A stretch of 40,175 nt of DNA from Fluoribacter gormanii (GTDB lineage: Bacteria; Pseudomonadota; Gammaproteobacteria; Legionellales; Legionellaceae): the NCBI RefSeq assembly GCF_900156395.1, contig NZ_FTNL01000029.1, positions 1-40,175 on the forward strand. Direction: 5' to 3'. A program made the position numbers and the translations under genes. Under the pieces are notes generated by a model. It was given only the letters and a program-made list of their open reading frames with translations. It was not told the origin of the DNA and did not search any database. Numbering within the stretch: position 1 is the first letter of the stretch; every line of letters begins with the position of its first letter. Shown here one piece after another: positions 7,924-16,884 of the stretch.

Positions 7924-8642
7924 GCTAGTAAGTCAGGATAATCACTAAAAACTGCATCAACCCCCCAGCCAAATAATTTATTAGCCAAACGCCTGCGATT
8001 CACTGTATAAGCACATAGAATATAACCCGCAGCTTTAATTGCTTTTACACGCTCCTCTGTTAACACTCTGCGATTAAAATGAATTGAAAAACAGTCCAAT
8101 TGCTTTGCTTTTTGCAGCCATTGATCATCCCATGCGTGCAGTAGCAACCCCAAGGGCATTTCTGGTGCAATACTTCGACATAACACTAAAGCCTCCCAGG
8201 AAAAACTGGAAACTAAAGGTAAATCTTTTCCTTGTGGCCAATAACGCTGAATGTGACTCATCACCGCTACTGCTGTTTGTTCTTCTGCACCTGGATACGG
8301 CTTGATTTCTACATTTGCCTGTACGCCTGAAAAAGACAACCATTTCAAGACTTCTTTAAAATGAGGAATATGCTCGCCTTTAAATTGCCGTGAAAACCAG
8401 GAGCCCGCATCCAGAGACTGCAAATAACTGGCTTCAACCAAGCCCACATCACCACGTCCATTTGTAGTTCTTTTTAAATTGTCGTCATGAATTACAAAAG
8501 GCTCGCCATCAGCGCTGCACATTACATCAAACTCAATGAAACGACATCCTAAAGTCAACGCTTTGTCGAATGAAGCCAAGGTATTCTCAGGAGCATAAGC
8601 CGAAGCCCCTCGATGCCCAATAATTTTTTCAACAACCAACAA
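7920..8642 (-). CDS. ugpQ: Glycerophosphodiester phosphodiesterase
   Basis: The product hydrolyses glycerophosphodiesters to glycerol-3-phosphate and an alcohol. The GDPD signature is clear: IIGHRGASAYAPENTLASF at the N-terminus, EFDVMCSADGEPFVIHDD (metal-binding Glu and Asp, catalytic His), then NVEIKPYPG. The end (VDAVFSDYPDLLA) matches UgpQ. I chose the TTG at 8642 (240 residues), because AGGGGA lies 6 bases before it and family proteins start just ahead of the GHRG block. The frame is open to a GTG at 8726, which would add a basic, hydrophobic 28-residue extension. There is no signal peptide from the chosen start, so it should be cytosolic and use imported diesters. It is the first gene of a two-gene unit with ugpB. 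Confidence 0.88.
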   Translation of the reverse strand: MLVVEKIIGHRGASAYAPENTLASFDKALTLGCRFIEFDVMCSADGEPFVIHDDNLKRTTNGRGDVGLVEASYLQSLDAGSWFSRQFKGEHIPHFKEVLKWLSFSGVQANVEIKPYPGAEEQTAVAVMSHIQRYWPQGKDLPLVSSFSWEALVLCRSIAPEMPLGLLLHAWDDQWLQKAKQLDCFSIHFNRRVLTEERVKAIKAAGYILCAYTVNRRRLANKLFGWGVDAVFSDYPDLLA

Positions 8643-8788
8643 ATTAATTCCCCTTTTTATAAAGATAATCTTAGTGAGGCGTGACACAAAAATCTTTAAC
8701 TTAATGGCTATGCCGCTACGCATCACTCATTGCGACAATTCCCCTGGACTTCACTTTTTTCTTTAATACTACAATTTCTATACTATAT

Positions 8789-9505
8789 CTATTGCTTTCG
8801 ATTTGAAGCAACCTCAACAATGGCAGTTAATATCAACTCATTACTGACCGTTAACGCAGGAGCTGAGGCAGCAGACTCTCCTACCATCATCGTATTCATC
8901 GTCTTTGCTTGATAAGGCCTTGGTTGAACCGGATTATTTCCGTCAACAAAATCTAAATTACTGACACTGTAATTTTGCCCAGGATATGCCTTATTAATAC
9001 GAGCAAGTTCATCATTGACTTGTTGATATAACCGTTGTCGAATTTGACTTAAAACAGCCTGTGTTTCATCAAAACTTGGCTTAAAATCAACACTGGCTAT
9101 CTCATATTTTGCCCCGGGTAAACTCACATCTTTGGCATTTTTATAAATATCAGTTAATGCGCCTTGGTTTACTCGTGCTTGTGCTTGCACATACAGCTTT
9201 TCAAGACCAGAGCTATCTTGTGACCTATCGAATGCAGTCAAATGCCACTCCCCTTTTGCGATTTTATTCAATCGCTCCATAATATCAGCTCGCGCCTTCA
9301 CTAAATCAGCACTGGTTAAAGTCACATTGATGTTGACGCCTAATAAAGCAGTTTGAGTTGTAACCCACTGCTTTGCTGAAAGTTGAAAATCAATTTTATC
9401 AAGAACCAATTGAGGCCGTGGAATGGGTGGCGGTATAATCTCTTCAGCAAAGGCGAACGGTGTAACTAGCATTAAAGTCAGCATTCTGACAAATACTTGG
9501 CGCAT
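8789..9505 (-). CDS. Predicted periplasmic SIMPL-like (DUF541) protein
   Basis: The start is the ATG at 9505, with GGAGA 5 bases upstream; codons further out are not supported. The 238-residue product begins with a signal peptide (MRQVFVRMLTLMLVTPFAFA, cut before EEII). The mature part starts with a Pro-rich stretch (PPPIPRPQ) and continues with alternating strands and helices. Blocks such as LEKLYVQAQARVNQGAL and the final VSNELILTAIVEVAS resemble SIMPL/DUF541 domains, which are exported and of mostly unknown role. The similarity is by eye and moderate. The gene stands alone, 62 bases or more from its neighbours and divergent from leucine dehydrogenase. Confidence 0.75.
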   Translation of the reverse strand: MRQVFVRMLTLMLVTPFAFAEEIIPPPIPRPQLVLDKIDFQLSAKQWVTTQTALLGVNINVTLTSADLVKARADIMERLNKIAKGEWHLTAFDRSQDSSGLEKLYVQAQARVNQGALTDIYKNAKDVSLPGAKYEIASVDFKPSFDETQAVLSQIRQRLYQQVNDELARINKAYPGQNYSVSNLDFVDGNNPVQPRPYQAKTMNTMMVGESAASAPALTVSNELILTAIVEVASNRKQ

Positions 9506-9582
9506 AACACTCTCCAATCTGATGAATAATCAAATAAGTGTATACCAGCATACCTAAAGACACCAAATTATTAACTGTACCA

Positions 9583-9611
9583 TTGATTTAATCAAAAAAT
9601 AGGAATATAAC
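9583..9611 (+). promoter_or_regulatory. Putative sigma-70 promoter of leucine dehydrogenase
   Basis: TTGATT (9583-9588) and TATAAC (9606-9611) are exactly 17 bases apart and end 34 bases before the ATG. GAGGAG lies just before the start codon at 9646. Confidence 0.6.
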
Positions 9612-9645
9612 TTCTGCAAAAATATTTGAAGAGGAGCATCAAAAA

Positions 9646-10719
9646 ATGATTTCTGTGGACAATATATCAAATACTAACCCAATAATGGCCGAAGATGATT
9701 TCCTCGATTACGCGCTCTCTCATGGCTTTGGTGACTTACATTTTAAAGTGGATCCCATAACAGGAATGAAAGCAATAATCGCCATTCACAATACCAAATT
9801 AGGCCCAGCTTTAGGTGGTTGCCGTTTTATTGAATATCCGAGTACCCATGCTGCGATTCAAGATGCAATGCGTCTTGCCCGAGGAATGAGCTTCAAAGCA
9901 GCATCAGTGAACTTGCCTTTAGGAGGCGGTAAATCCGTCATTATAAAACCCAAAGGTTCATTTGATCGTGCTCAGTACATGCACCAATTTGGTCGATTCG
10001 TTAATGAATTAAATGGCCGCTACATTACTGCTCTTGATAGTGGTACCGAATTACCAGATATGGACATCATTGCAGAACATACCCCTTATGTAGCCAGCTT
10101 ATCTAAATATGATGGCGATCCATCCCCTTCTACTGCTCGAGGTATTCTACGAGGCATTCAAGCCGCTGTCGCGTTTAAACTCGGTAAAGAAAGCCTGAAC
10201 GGAATCCATGTAGCCATCCAGGGCCTAGGACATGTTGGATTTTTACTTGCCAGACATTTATATGAATTAGGAGCGACACTAACCGTTGCGGATGTCTCAG
10301 CTGCAGCAGTCGATCGTGCTGTGACCGAGTTGGGCGCTAAAGCAGTTAGTACCGATCAAATTCACAAAGTGCCATGTGATGTTTTTGCTCCTTGTGCATT
10401 AGGTGCGATTATTAATGACATCACTATTTCTCAACTGCAAACTACTATTATCGCAGGTGCAGCAAATAATCAGTTAGCTCACACCTACCACGGAAAGAAA
10501 TTGCATGATAAAGGCATTTTATTTGCAGTAGACTATGTCATTAATGCGGGCGGATTAATTTTTGCTGCATCTAAATATCTTCATACTCCTGAAGAAAAAA
10601 TTAACCAACAGATTGATGCGATTTACACCCATTTAACCGAAATTTTCGCTCTGTCTGTTAAGGAAAATTTGCCTACTAGCGAAATTGCAGATAATTTGGC
10701 AAAAGAGAAATTATCTTAA
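9646..10719 (+). CDS. Leucine (Leu/Phe/Val) dehydrogenase
   Basis: This NAD-dependent enzyme deaminates branched-chain or aromatic amino acids to 2-oxo acids. At 357 residues it has the usual length. The N-terminal substrate domain shows ALGGCRFIEYPS, MSFKAASVNLPLGGGKSVI with the paired lysines K84 and K96 of the family, and the TALDSGTELPDMD block. The C-terminal Rossmann domain has VAIQGLGHVGFLLARHL, then NNQLA and DYVINAGGLI. The start has GAGGAG upstream and a good promoter 34 bases away. An O-methyltransferase gene begins 13 bases after the stop, so the two are probably co-transcribed. Whether Leu, Phe or Val is preferred cannot be read from the sequence. Legionella grow on amino acids, which fits the role. 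Confidence 0.93.
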   Translation: MISVDNISNTNPIMAEDDFLDYALSHGFGDLHFKVDPITGMKAIIAIHNTKLGPALGGCRFIEYPSTHAAIQDAMRLARGMSFKAASVNLPLGGGKSVIIKPKGSFDRAQYMHQFGRFVNELNGRYITALDSGTELPDMDIIAEHTPYVASLSKYDGDPSPSTARGILRGIQAAVAFKLGKESLNGIHVAIQGLGHVGFLLARHLYELGATLTVADVSAAAVDRAVTELGAKAVSTDQIHKVPCDVFAPCALGAIINDITISQLQTTIIAGAANNQLAHTYHGKKLHDKGILFAVDYVINAGGLIFAASKYLHTPEEKINQQIDAIYTHLTEIFALSVKENLPTSEIADNLAKEKLS

Positions 10720-10732
10720 AAGAAAAAATAAT

Positions 10733-11389
10733 ATGAAACATTTAAGTCTAACTTCTGAGCTTTATGAATACATGCTGGATAAATCTTTGCGTGAACACCC
10801 TTCTCTAACCGGTCTACGCAAAGTGACATCCACCATGGAACTGGCAAACATGCAGGTTGCACCGGAACAAGCACAGTTTATGCAATTGCTTTTACGCTTA
10901 ATCCGCGCAAAAAATGTTTTGGAGTTAGGAACATTTACTGGTTATAGTGCTTTGGCCATGTCCTTAATGCTCCCTGATGACGGTAAACTGATTACCTGTG
11001 ACATCAGTACAGAATGGACAAGCAAGGCACATCCTTTCTGGAAGGAAGCGAAACAAGATCATAAAATTGAATTACGACTTGGCAGAGCATTAGATACCTT
11101 ACATGACTTAATCGCTGAAGGTTGGGAGCAAAAGTTCGATTTCATTTTTATAGACGCCGACAAAACCAATTACGTGAATTATTATGAACTGGCATTAAAA
11201 CTGATCCAACCTCAGGGATTAATTGCTATTGATAATATATTCTGGGATGGTAAGGTTATCGATGAAAATGAAAAGGGTGGACAAACCAGAGAAATCAGAA
11301 AACTTAATGAGTTGATTAAAAATGATCAGCGCGTATTTATTAGTTTGTTGCCTATAGCTGATGGATTATTTTTAGTACAGCCATCTTAA
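10733..11389 (+). CDS. SAM-dependent O-methyltransferase, caffeoyl-CoA O-methyltransferase type
   Basis: The start is the ATG at 10733 (218 residues); upstream codons of the frame overlap the end of leucine dehydrogenase. The fold is class I SAM methyltransferase of family 3. The SAM loop is VLELGTFTGYSALAMSL at about 61-77, the acidic residue after strand 2 is in ITCDIS, and the metal/substrate site is DFIFIDADKTNYVNYYE followed by IAIDNIFWDGKV. Family members methylate catechol-type hydroxyls with a divalent metal. The real acceptor is unknown. Co-transcription with leucine dehydrogenase and closeness to the aromatic catabolic genes hint at a small phenolic substrate, which is inference. 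Confidence 0.9.
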   Translation: MKHLSLTSELYEYMLDKSLREHPSLTGLRKVTSTMELANMQVAPEQAQFMQLLLRLIRAKNVLELGTFTGYSALAMSLMLPDDGKLITCDISTEWTSKAHPFWKEAKQDHKIELRLGRALDTLHDLIAEGWEQKFDFIFIDADKTNYVNYYELALKLIQPQGLIAIDNIFWDGKVIDENEKGGQTREIRKLNELIKNDQRVFISLLPIADGLFLVQPS

Positions 11390-11399
11390 AGACATAACC

Positions 11400-11459
11400 T
11401 AGCCTGGGTGAAGTGCAGCGAAATCCAGGTTTTCAAAGTTCCTGGGGCAGCCCAGGCTA
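11400..11459. repeat. Intergenic palindromic repeat, TAGCCTGGG family
   Basis: TAGCCTGGG (11400-11408) is the exact reverse complement of CCCAGGCTA (11451-11459), and inside lies an AAATCCAGG/CCTGGGG pair. Related elements occur at 16885, 23026, 27506, 36141 and 38257, always between genes. Confidence 0.75.
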
Positions 11460-11530
11460 CCCGTGTCATGTTTTTCCCTCTCTTGAGGAAAGGATTTAAG
11501 TACCAAATACTTTTAAAGGAGTAATAGACA

Positions 11531-12583
11531 ATGCAAACAAACAACAACCCTTGTGGATTAGATGGTTTTGCTTTCCTCGAATTTTCAGGTCCAGATAAAA
11601 AACGCCTGCATCAACAATTCACTGATATGGGTTTCCAAGCTACGGCACACCATAAAAACCAGGACATCACCTTATTTCAACAAGGTGAGATTCAATTTAT
11701 CGTCAATGCTGCAACAAATTGCCAAGCTGAAACACACAGCAACACTCATGGACCTGGTGCCTGTGCCATGGGATTTAAAGTAAAAAATGCTGAAGCAGCT
11801 TTCGAACATGCGCTGAAACACGGAGCAATTGCTTTTGAAGATTGTGCACACGCACATCATGGTTTACTTGGTATCCAAGCAATAGGCGGGAGTGTTATTT
11901 ACTTTGTTGATGATCAACATGAACCCTTTAGCGGCCAGTGGGAACACCTACCTAATATAAATGTGGCCGGTAATGGTTTAGTGATGATCGATCATTTAAC
12001 CCATAATGTATTCCGAGGCAATATGGATAAATGGGCTCAGTTCTACGAATCCATTTTTAATTTCCAGGAAATTCGTTATTTTAATATCAAAGGGAAAATG
12101 ACTGGCTTATTAAGTCGCGCCTTAGGTAGTCCTTGTGGAAAAATTAAAATCCCTTTAAATGAATCTAAAGATGATTTGTCACAAATTGAAGAGTTTCTTC
12201 ACGAATACCAAGGCGAAGGCATCCAACATATCGCATTAACCAGTGAGAATATATATCATTCAGTGCATACATTAAGAAAACAAGGCGTTAAATTCCTTGA
12301 TGTTCCAGATACCTATTATGAAATGTTGCACGATCGTCTCCCCTGGCATCAAGAACCACTCAAACAACTTCAAGAAGAACAAATCCTGATTGATGGTGAG
12401 CACGATCCGAAACATGGTTTATTACTGCAAATCTTCACTGAAAATATCTTTGGTCCAGTATTTTTTGAAATCATTCAACGCAAAGGCAATCAGGGATTTG
12501 GTGAAGGTAATTTTCAAGCGTTATTCGAAGCCATTGAACGCGATCAAATCCGACGTGGAACCTTGAAGGAAACATCAGTGTAA
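11531..12583 (+). CDS. lly: 4-hydroxyphenylpyruvate dioxygenase (legiolysin)
   Basis: The enzyme converts 4-hydroxyphenylpyruvate to homogentisate, the second step of tyrosine breakdown. In Legionella homogentisate oxidises to brown pigment, and the gene was named legiolysin. The 350-residue length is standard for the bacterial form. Two vicinal-oxygen-chelate halves are visible: a degenerate N-terminal one, and a C-terminal one carrying the Fe(II) ligands H155 (in IDHLTH), H233 (in GIQHIAL) and E313 (in VFFEIIQRKG). The C-terminal GFGEGNFQALFEAIE block is diagnostic. A ribosome site (AAAGGAG) precedes the ATG. The next two genes continue the pathway, but a repeat element separates them, so they may be a distinct unit. 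The general symbol is hpd. Confidence 0.96.
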   Translation: MQTNNNPCGLDGFAFLEFSGPDKKRLHQQFTDMGFQATAHHKNQDITLFQQGEIQFIVNAATNCQAETHSNTHGPGACAMGFKVKNAEAAFEHALKHGAIAFEDCAHAHHGLLGIQAIGGSVIYFVDDQHEPFSGQWEHLPNINVAGNGLVMIDHLTHNVFRGNMDKWAQFYESIFNFQEIRYFNIKGKMTGLLSRALGSPCGKIKIPLNESKDDLSQIEEFLHEYQGEGIQHIALTSENIYHSVHTLRKQGVKFLDVPDTYYEMLHDRLPWHQEPLKQLQEEQILIDGEHDPKHGLLLQIFTENIFGPVFFEIIQRKGNQGFGEGNFQALFEAIERDQIRRGTLKETSV

Positions 12584-12624
12584 AGAATATAGCCTAGGAA
12601 CACACCATGGCCATTCGTGATTTT

Positions 12625-12709
12625 GTCATCCCCGCGCAGACAAGGATCCAATCCTAATTGAACACCAAAATCCAATTCAGAGATGGATTCCCGACTGCGC
12701 GAGAATGAC
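12625..12709. repeat. Degenerate dRS3-like palindromic element
   Basis: The left arm GTCATCCCCGCGCAG (from 12625) and the right arm CTGCGCGAGAATGAC (to 12709) are inverted copies of the ATTCCCGCGCAGGCGGGAAT-type motif, with mutations. This is the same palindrome that forms the core of the 226-bp array at 39.4 kb. Its translation creates a false N-terminal extension (MDSRLRENDK) of the next gene. Confidence 0.75.
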
Positions 12710-12811
12710 AAAGTTCTTAACTCAATGGAAATGGCGCAAAACGTAACCCTGGGATTTTCAAAATTCACATATATTTCGCTGCATTCAGGCACAACTACTA
12801 ATGAGGAGCTT

Positions 12812-13795
12812 ATGAAACTTGCCAGTTTAAAATCAGCATCATCCCGAGATGGAGAGTTATGTGTGGTCAACCAAGCATTGACTCTTGCAATACGTGTCCC
12901 CCAAATTGCGCCCAACTTACAGTATGCTCTAGATCATTGGGATGCAGTAAAAGAAAAGTTACAAAATGTCTCGCAACAACTTAATGAAGGTCATTTGGAA
13001 AACACCTTCGAGTTTGATCCGCAACAATGCACGTCTCCCTTGCCACGTGCTTATCAATGGGCCGATGGCAGTGCTTATGTAAACCATGTCGAACTTGTAC
13101 GCAAAGCCCGAGGAGCCGTATTGCCAGAGAATTTCTGGACTGATCCATTGATGTATCAAGGAGGTTCCGATTCATTCCTGGGGCCTCGCGATCCCATTTT
13201 AGTTGCAGATGAGGCTTTTGGCATCGACTTCGAAGCAGAAGTTGCAGTAATTACCGATGATGTTCCCATGGGGATAAACCATATAAATGCAGGACAACAT
13301 ATTAAATTGTTAATGCTCGTCAATGACGTTTCGTTACGTAATTTAATTCCGGATGAATTGGCCAAGGGTTTTGGGTTTTTCCATTCCAAACCTTCCAGCA
13401 GTTTTTCTCCGGTAGCAATTACTCCCGATGAATTAGGTACTGATTGGGATGGTCAACGTGTGCATCTGCCTTTATTGAGTCATCTGAACGGACAATTGTT
13501 CGGTCAACCCAATGCAGGAATTGACATGACGTTTTCTTTTCCAGAGCTGATTCAGCATGCAGCAAAAACCAGAGTACTGAGTGCTGGGACTATTATTGGT
13601 TCAGGCACTGTTTCTAATCTCGATCGCGGCAAGGGTTCTTCTTGTATTGCCGAAAAACGAATGCTGGAAATCATAGAACAGGGGCAAGCAAAAACGCCCT
13701 TTATGCGTTTTGGGGATAGAATTCGAATCGAAATGCAGGACAAACAAGGCACAAGCTTGTTTGGTGCCATTGATCAAGTTGTCAAAAAGGTATAA
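12812..13795 (+). CDS. Fumarylacetoacetate hydrolase family protein
   Basis: The start is the ATG at 12812 (327 residues), with GAGGAG upstream; the frame is open 43 codons earlier but that part translates a repeat element. The product is a FAH-family enzyme that should cleave fumarylacetoacetate to fumarate and acetoacetate, the last step of tyrosine breakdown. Visible family features are the acidic metal-binding block FGIDFEAEVAVITDDVPMG, the VSLRNLIPDELAKGFGFF region, GSGTVSN, and the C-terminal FGDRIRIEMQDKQG. The maleylacetoacetate isomerase gene follows after 3 bases, which strongly supports this role over other FAH-fold activities. Confidence 0.92.
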   Translation: MKLASLKSASSRDGELCVVNQALTLAIRVPQIAPNLQYALDHWDAVKEKLQNVSQQLNEGHLENTFEFDPQQCTSPLPRAYQWADGSAYVNHVELVRKARGAVLPENFWTDPLMYQGGSDSFLGPRDPILVADEAFGIDFEAEVAVITDDVPMGINHINAGQHIKLLMLVNDVSLRNLIPDELAKGFGFFHSKPSSSFSPVAITPDELGTDWDGQRVHLPLLSHLNGQLFGQPNAGIDMTFSFPELIQHAAKTRVLSAGTIIGSGTVSNLDRGKGSSCIAEKRMLEIIEQGQAKTPFMRFGDRIRIEMQDKQGTSLFGAIDQVVKKV

Positions 13796-13798
13796 GCA

Positions 13799-14431
13799 AT
13801 GAGACTTTATGATTATTTTCGCTCCACAGCATGTTATCGAGTTCGTATTGCTCTGAACCTAAAAAATATCCCTTATGAACAAGTAAACATTCATTTAGTG
13901 AATCATGGCGGAGAGCAGCATAGTGCAGAGTACAAAGCGGTAAATCCTCAAGAATTAGTTCCCAGTTTGGAAATCAATGGACAGGCTATTAGTCAATCAC
14001 TTGCTATCATCGACTATCTGGATGAGACGTACCCAAAGCCTGCATTATTGCCTCAAAATCCCTGGGATAAGGCTACAGTACGATCTCTTGCCCTAATCGT
14101 AGCATGTGATATGCACCCTCTAAATAATTTAAGAGTATTAAATCGACTAAAAGAGCAGTTTCAAGCCAGTGAAACACAAGTTACAGAATGGTATCACCAT
14201 TGGCTTAAAGCTGGATTTGATGCGCTTGAAGCGAAGTTATCACATATTAAACGGAGCCAACCCTTTTGTTTTGGTGATACAGTTACATTGGCCGATCTCT
14301 GTCTTATACCTCAAGTCTACAATGCACACCGTTTTCATTTTGCGATGGATAACTATCCTCTTATTAATGAAATCAATGCTCATTGCTTAGCCCTGGAACC
14401 ATTCCAAAAAGCAGTCCCAGAGGTACAGTAA
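13799..14431 (+). CDS. maiA: Maleylacetoacetate isomerase (zeta-class GST)
   Basis: This 210-residue glutathione-dependent enzyme isomerises maleylacetoacetate to fumarylacetoacetate, the substrate of the preceding gene. The zeta-class N-terminus is clear: RLYDYFRSTACYRVRIALNLK, where the usual SSC(S/A)xRVRIAL motif reads STACYRVRIAL and keeps the Ser and Cys. Then come NPQELVPSLE, QSLAIIDYLDETYP with the cis-Pro region, and the C-terminal TLADLCLIPQVYNA. It starts 3 bases after the hydrolase stop, so the two are coupled. Homogentisate dioxygenase (hmgA), which makes the substrate, is not in the window. Confidence 0.95.
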   Translation: MRLYDYFRSTACYRVRIALNLKNIPYEQVNIHLVNHGGEQHSAEYKAVNPQELVPSLEINGQAISQSLAIIDYLDETYPKPALLPQNPWDKATVRSLALIVACDMHPLNNLRVLNRLKEQFQASETQVTEWYHHWLKAGFDALEAKLSHIKRSQPFCFGDTVTLADLCLIPQVYNAHRFHFAMDNYPLINEINAHCLALEPFQKAVPEVQ

Positions 14432-14547
14432 TTTATCCTCGGCGCGACGCATCGGAACTTGGGATTGTGAGTGGTCAGAAGATCTCACTCCTGATCATAA
14501 TTCCACGTTCCGCTTCGCTATCCAGGCTACAGTCCACACAATTTTTT
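14432..14547. repeat. Convergent gap with degenerate repeat sequence
   Basis: The gap between two converging genes contains GTTCCGCTTCGCTATCCAGGCTACAG, which resembles one arm of the TAGCCTGG-family repeat. The matching left arm is not clear. No strong terminator is visible apart from a short T-run near 14540. Confidence 0.35.
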
Positions 14548-15108
14548 TTAAAACCACGCTTTTTTTAATTCTACGGTCACAACACCTTGAGGTGTTTTCT
14601 CAAGCATACTCCATACCGTTTTACATCGCTGTAAATGGCCAACCAGGTAGTTTTTGTTGCTGCATTTATACCGCACTGGCATTTGGTCGTAAATCGTGTC
14701 TGACTTAATCGCATGACACTGCTCGCCATTGGTTAATTCGATTCCCCAAGGATATGTGCGAGACATATCCAATGTTTTATTTTGTTGATTATTCAAAGGA
14801 TCTTTAACCTTAATCAGCACACTTTCTCCAATCCAGGGAGAGCGAGGACATAAAGCTTCAGTCCTATTGGGGCCGGCTTTAACAAAGCAAGGATCATAGG
14901 TTTTACCACCAGCAATACAACGCCAAGCATCTTCGCGAACGATTAATTGAGATTGAGAATAGCATTCGCCAAAAATCTTGCTTTTTACTTGAGGGACTAC
15001 CTGCTCTGATACATCGCCATATGGTCTATATAATTTTAATACCGTATCATTTGCTGCAACTGCATGGGAACACAAAAACAATGAGATGCAGAATACTTTT
15101 CGCAACAT
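14548..15108 (-). CDS. Exported Cys-rich protein of unknown function
   Basis: The 186-residue product opens with a signal peptide (MLRKVFCISLFLCSHAVA, cut before AND). The mature chain has about seven cysteines spread along it (GECYS, WRCIAG, DPCFV, ALCPR, EQCHA, YKCSN, QRCKT), which suggests disulfide bonds in the periplasm or outside the cell. I know no catalytic motif in it. It is monocistronic and convergent with maiA. Extracellular Cys-rich proteins in Legionella often leave by the Lsp type II system, but nothing in the sequence proves it. Confidence 0.78.
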   Translation of the reverse strand: MLRKVFCISLFLCSHAVAANDTVLKLYRPYGDVSEQVVPQVKSKIFGECYSQSQLIVREDAWRCIAGGKTYDPCFVKAGPNRTEALCPRSPWIGESVLIKVKDPLNNQQNKTLDMSRTYPWGIELTNGEQCHAIKSDTIYDQMPVRYKCSNKNYLVGHLQRCKTVWSMLEKTPQGVVTVELKKAWF

Positions 15109-15466
15109 AATGGTTCCTCAATAATTATATTGAAACACGTTCATTTTTCTTAATCCATAAGTTAACGTTTTGCTATAGGAATATCGCACTGGAATGAGAA
15201 AATCAATGCGTTTTAACACCAAGACAGTAGAAATGCGAATAACCCCAGTGTATCATCTCATTTTTAGTTACAGGTATCTATACTTCATGGGGTTGCAATT
15301 GCGATTTTTGGCACATCCAGGCTCGCTCACCCCGACTAATTCTTCAATAAAAAATGCTTGATGTAACGTTACAACTACGCTTTATCTCAATCAGCATACG
15401 CACACTGATAGAATTTAAAAAGTACCTTATGGCCATGCAAAGTATACACAGAGTGAGGAGTAAAAA
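15109..15466. promoter_or_regulatory. Divergent control region upstream of asnS with a 12-bp palindrome
   Basis: This 358-base gap lies between the exported-protein gene and asnS. TGTAACGTTACA (15362-15373) is a perfect 12-base palindrome, placed between a possible TTGATG -35 and TTTATC -10 spaced 17 bases apart. Such a position would suit an operator. GAGGAG before the asnS ATG is a strong ribosome site. Nothing else is clear here. Confidence 0.4.
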
Positions 15467-16870
15467 ATGACCCAAGTTTTTACCATAAAACAATGTTTGG
15501 ATGGTGAAATCAGCATTGATGAACACGTTACCGTTAGGGGTTGGGTAAAGACCCGACGTGATTCCAAAACAGGATTGTCTTTTATAAGCCTGCATGATGG
15601 TTCCTGTTTTGCTCCAATTCAAATTGTCGCCACCGATGGTTTAGACAATTATCATGAAGAAGTCACTAAACTTAATGCAGGCTGTTCTTTGATTGCCTCA
15701 GGAAAATTGGTTGCCTCACAAGGAAAAGGCCAAGCCTTTGAAATTCAAGCTGACTATATTAAAGTCGTAGGTTGGGTAGAAAATCCAGATACTTATCCTA
15801 TTCAGGCAAAACGCCATACACTGGAGTTTCTACGCGAAGTAGCTCATTTACGTCCACGTACAAATACAATTAGCGCCGTTACACGAATCCGTCATTGTTT
15901 ATCACAAGCTATCCATCGTTTTTTCCACGAACAAGGCTTTTTTTGGATACATACTCCTATTATCACCTCTAGTGATTGTGAGGGAGCGGGTGAAATGTTT
16001 CGTGTATCGACTTTAGATCTATTAAATGTGCCTAAAAATGAATTCGGCCAAATTGACTTTAGCAAGGATTTTTTTGGTAAAGAGACTTTTCTTACTGTTT
16101 CAGGGCAACTAAACCTGGAAGCCTATTGTATGGCCATGTCAAAAGTGTACACTTTTGGGCCGACTTTCCGTGCTGAAAACTCAAATACCAGTCGCCACCT
16201 CGCTGAATTCTGGATGATTGAACCTGAAATCGCTTTCGCTACTTTGCAAGATATTTGTAATTTAAGTCAAAGTATGTTGCGCTATTTATGTAAAGCAGTC
16301 CTGGACGAGCGTTCTGATGATATGGAATTTTTCAATCAATTTGTTGCTCCAGGATGTATTGAACGGTTAGAACATATTGCTGATTCAGATTTTGAAATCA
16401 TGACCTATACCGATGCCATTAAAATTTTGGAACAATGCGGTCAACAATTTGAATTTCCAGTCAGTTGGGGTTTGGATTTACAATCAGAACATGAACGCTA
16501 TCTGGCAGAAATTCATTGTAAAAAACCGGTCATCCTGACTAATTATCCCCAAGAAATTAAAGGTTTTTACATGCGCCTCAATGATGATGAAAAAACCGTG
16601 GCAGCGATGGATGTTTTAGCCCCTGGAATCGGTGAGATCATCGGTGGCAGTCAACGCGAAGAGCGTCTGGATATTCTGGATAGACGTATTGAAGAGTGCA
16701 ATCTAAGCAAAGAGAGTTATCAATGGTATAGGGACTTACGCCGTTACGGTACCGTACCACATGCCGGATTTGGTTTAGGCTTCGAGCGTTTGGTAAGCTA
16801 TGTCACCGGTTTAGGAAACGTCCGTGATGTCATTCCTTTCCCACGTACCCCAGGACATGCAAATTATTAA
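15467..16870 (+). CDS. asnS: Asparaginyl-tRNA synthetase
   Basis: This class IIb synthetase charges tRNA-Asn with asparagine. At 467 residues it matches the E. coli enzyme in length. The N-terminal OB fold binds the anticodon ([22 protein letters not shown]). The catalytic domain has the motif 2 region [20 protein letters not shown] and the motif 3 region [16 protein letters not shown], and it ends in the family-typical [12 protein letters not shown]. The residues PEIAF and the absence of an aspartyl-type insertion fit AsnRS and not AspRS. The start has GAGGAG upstream. It appears to be a single-gene unit, followed by a large inverted repeat. Confidence 0.97.
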   Translation: MTQVFTIKQCLDGEISIDEHVTVRGWVKTRRDSKTGLSFISLHDGSCFAPIQIVATDGLDNYHEEVTKLNAGCSLIASGKLVASQGKGQAFEIQADYIKVVGWVENPDTYPIQAKRHTLEFLREVAHLRPRTNTISAVTRIRHCLSQAIHRFFHEQGFFWIHTPIITSSDCEGAGEMFRVSTLDLLNVPKNEFGQIDFSKDFFGKETFLTVSGQLNLEAYCMAMSKVYTFGPTFRAENSNTSRHLAEFWMIEPEIAFATLQDICNLSQSMLRYLCKAVLDERSDDMEFFNQFVAPGCIERLEHIADSDFEIMTYTDAIKILEQCGQQFEFPVSWGLDLQSEHERYLAEIHCKKPVILTNYPQEIKGFYMRLNDDEKTVAAMDVLAPGIGEIIGGSQREERLDILDRRIEECNLSKESYQWYRDLRRYGTVPHAGFGLGFERLVSYVTGLGNVRDVIPFPRTPGHANY

Positions 16871-16884
16871 GAATAATGAACTAT

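Noticed and set aside
12683..12811. N-terminal extension of the fumarylacetoacetate hydrolase
   Set aside because: The residues MDSRLRENDK come from the repeat at 12625-12709, and the ATG at 12812 has a strong ribosome site.
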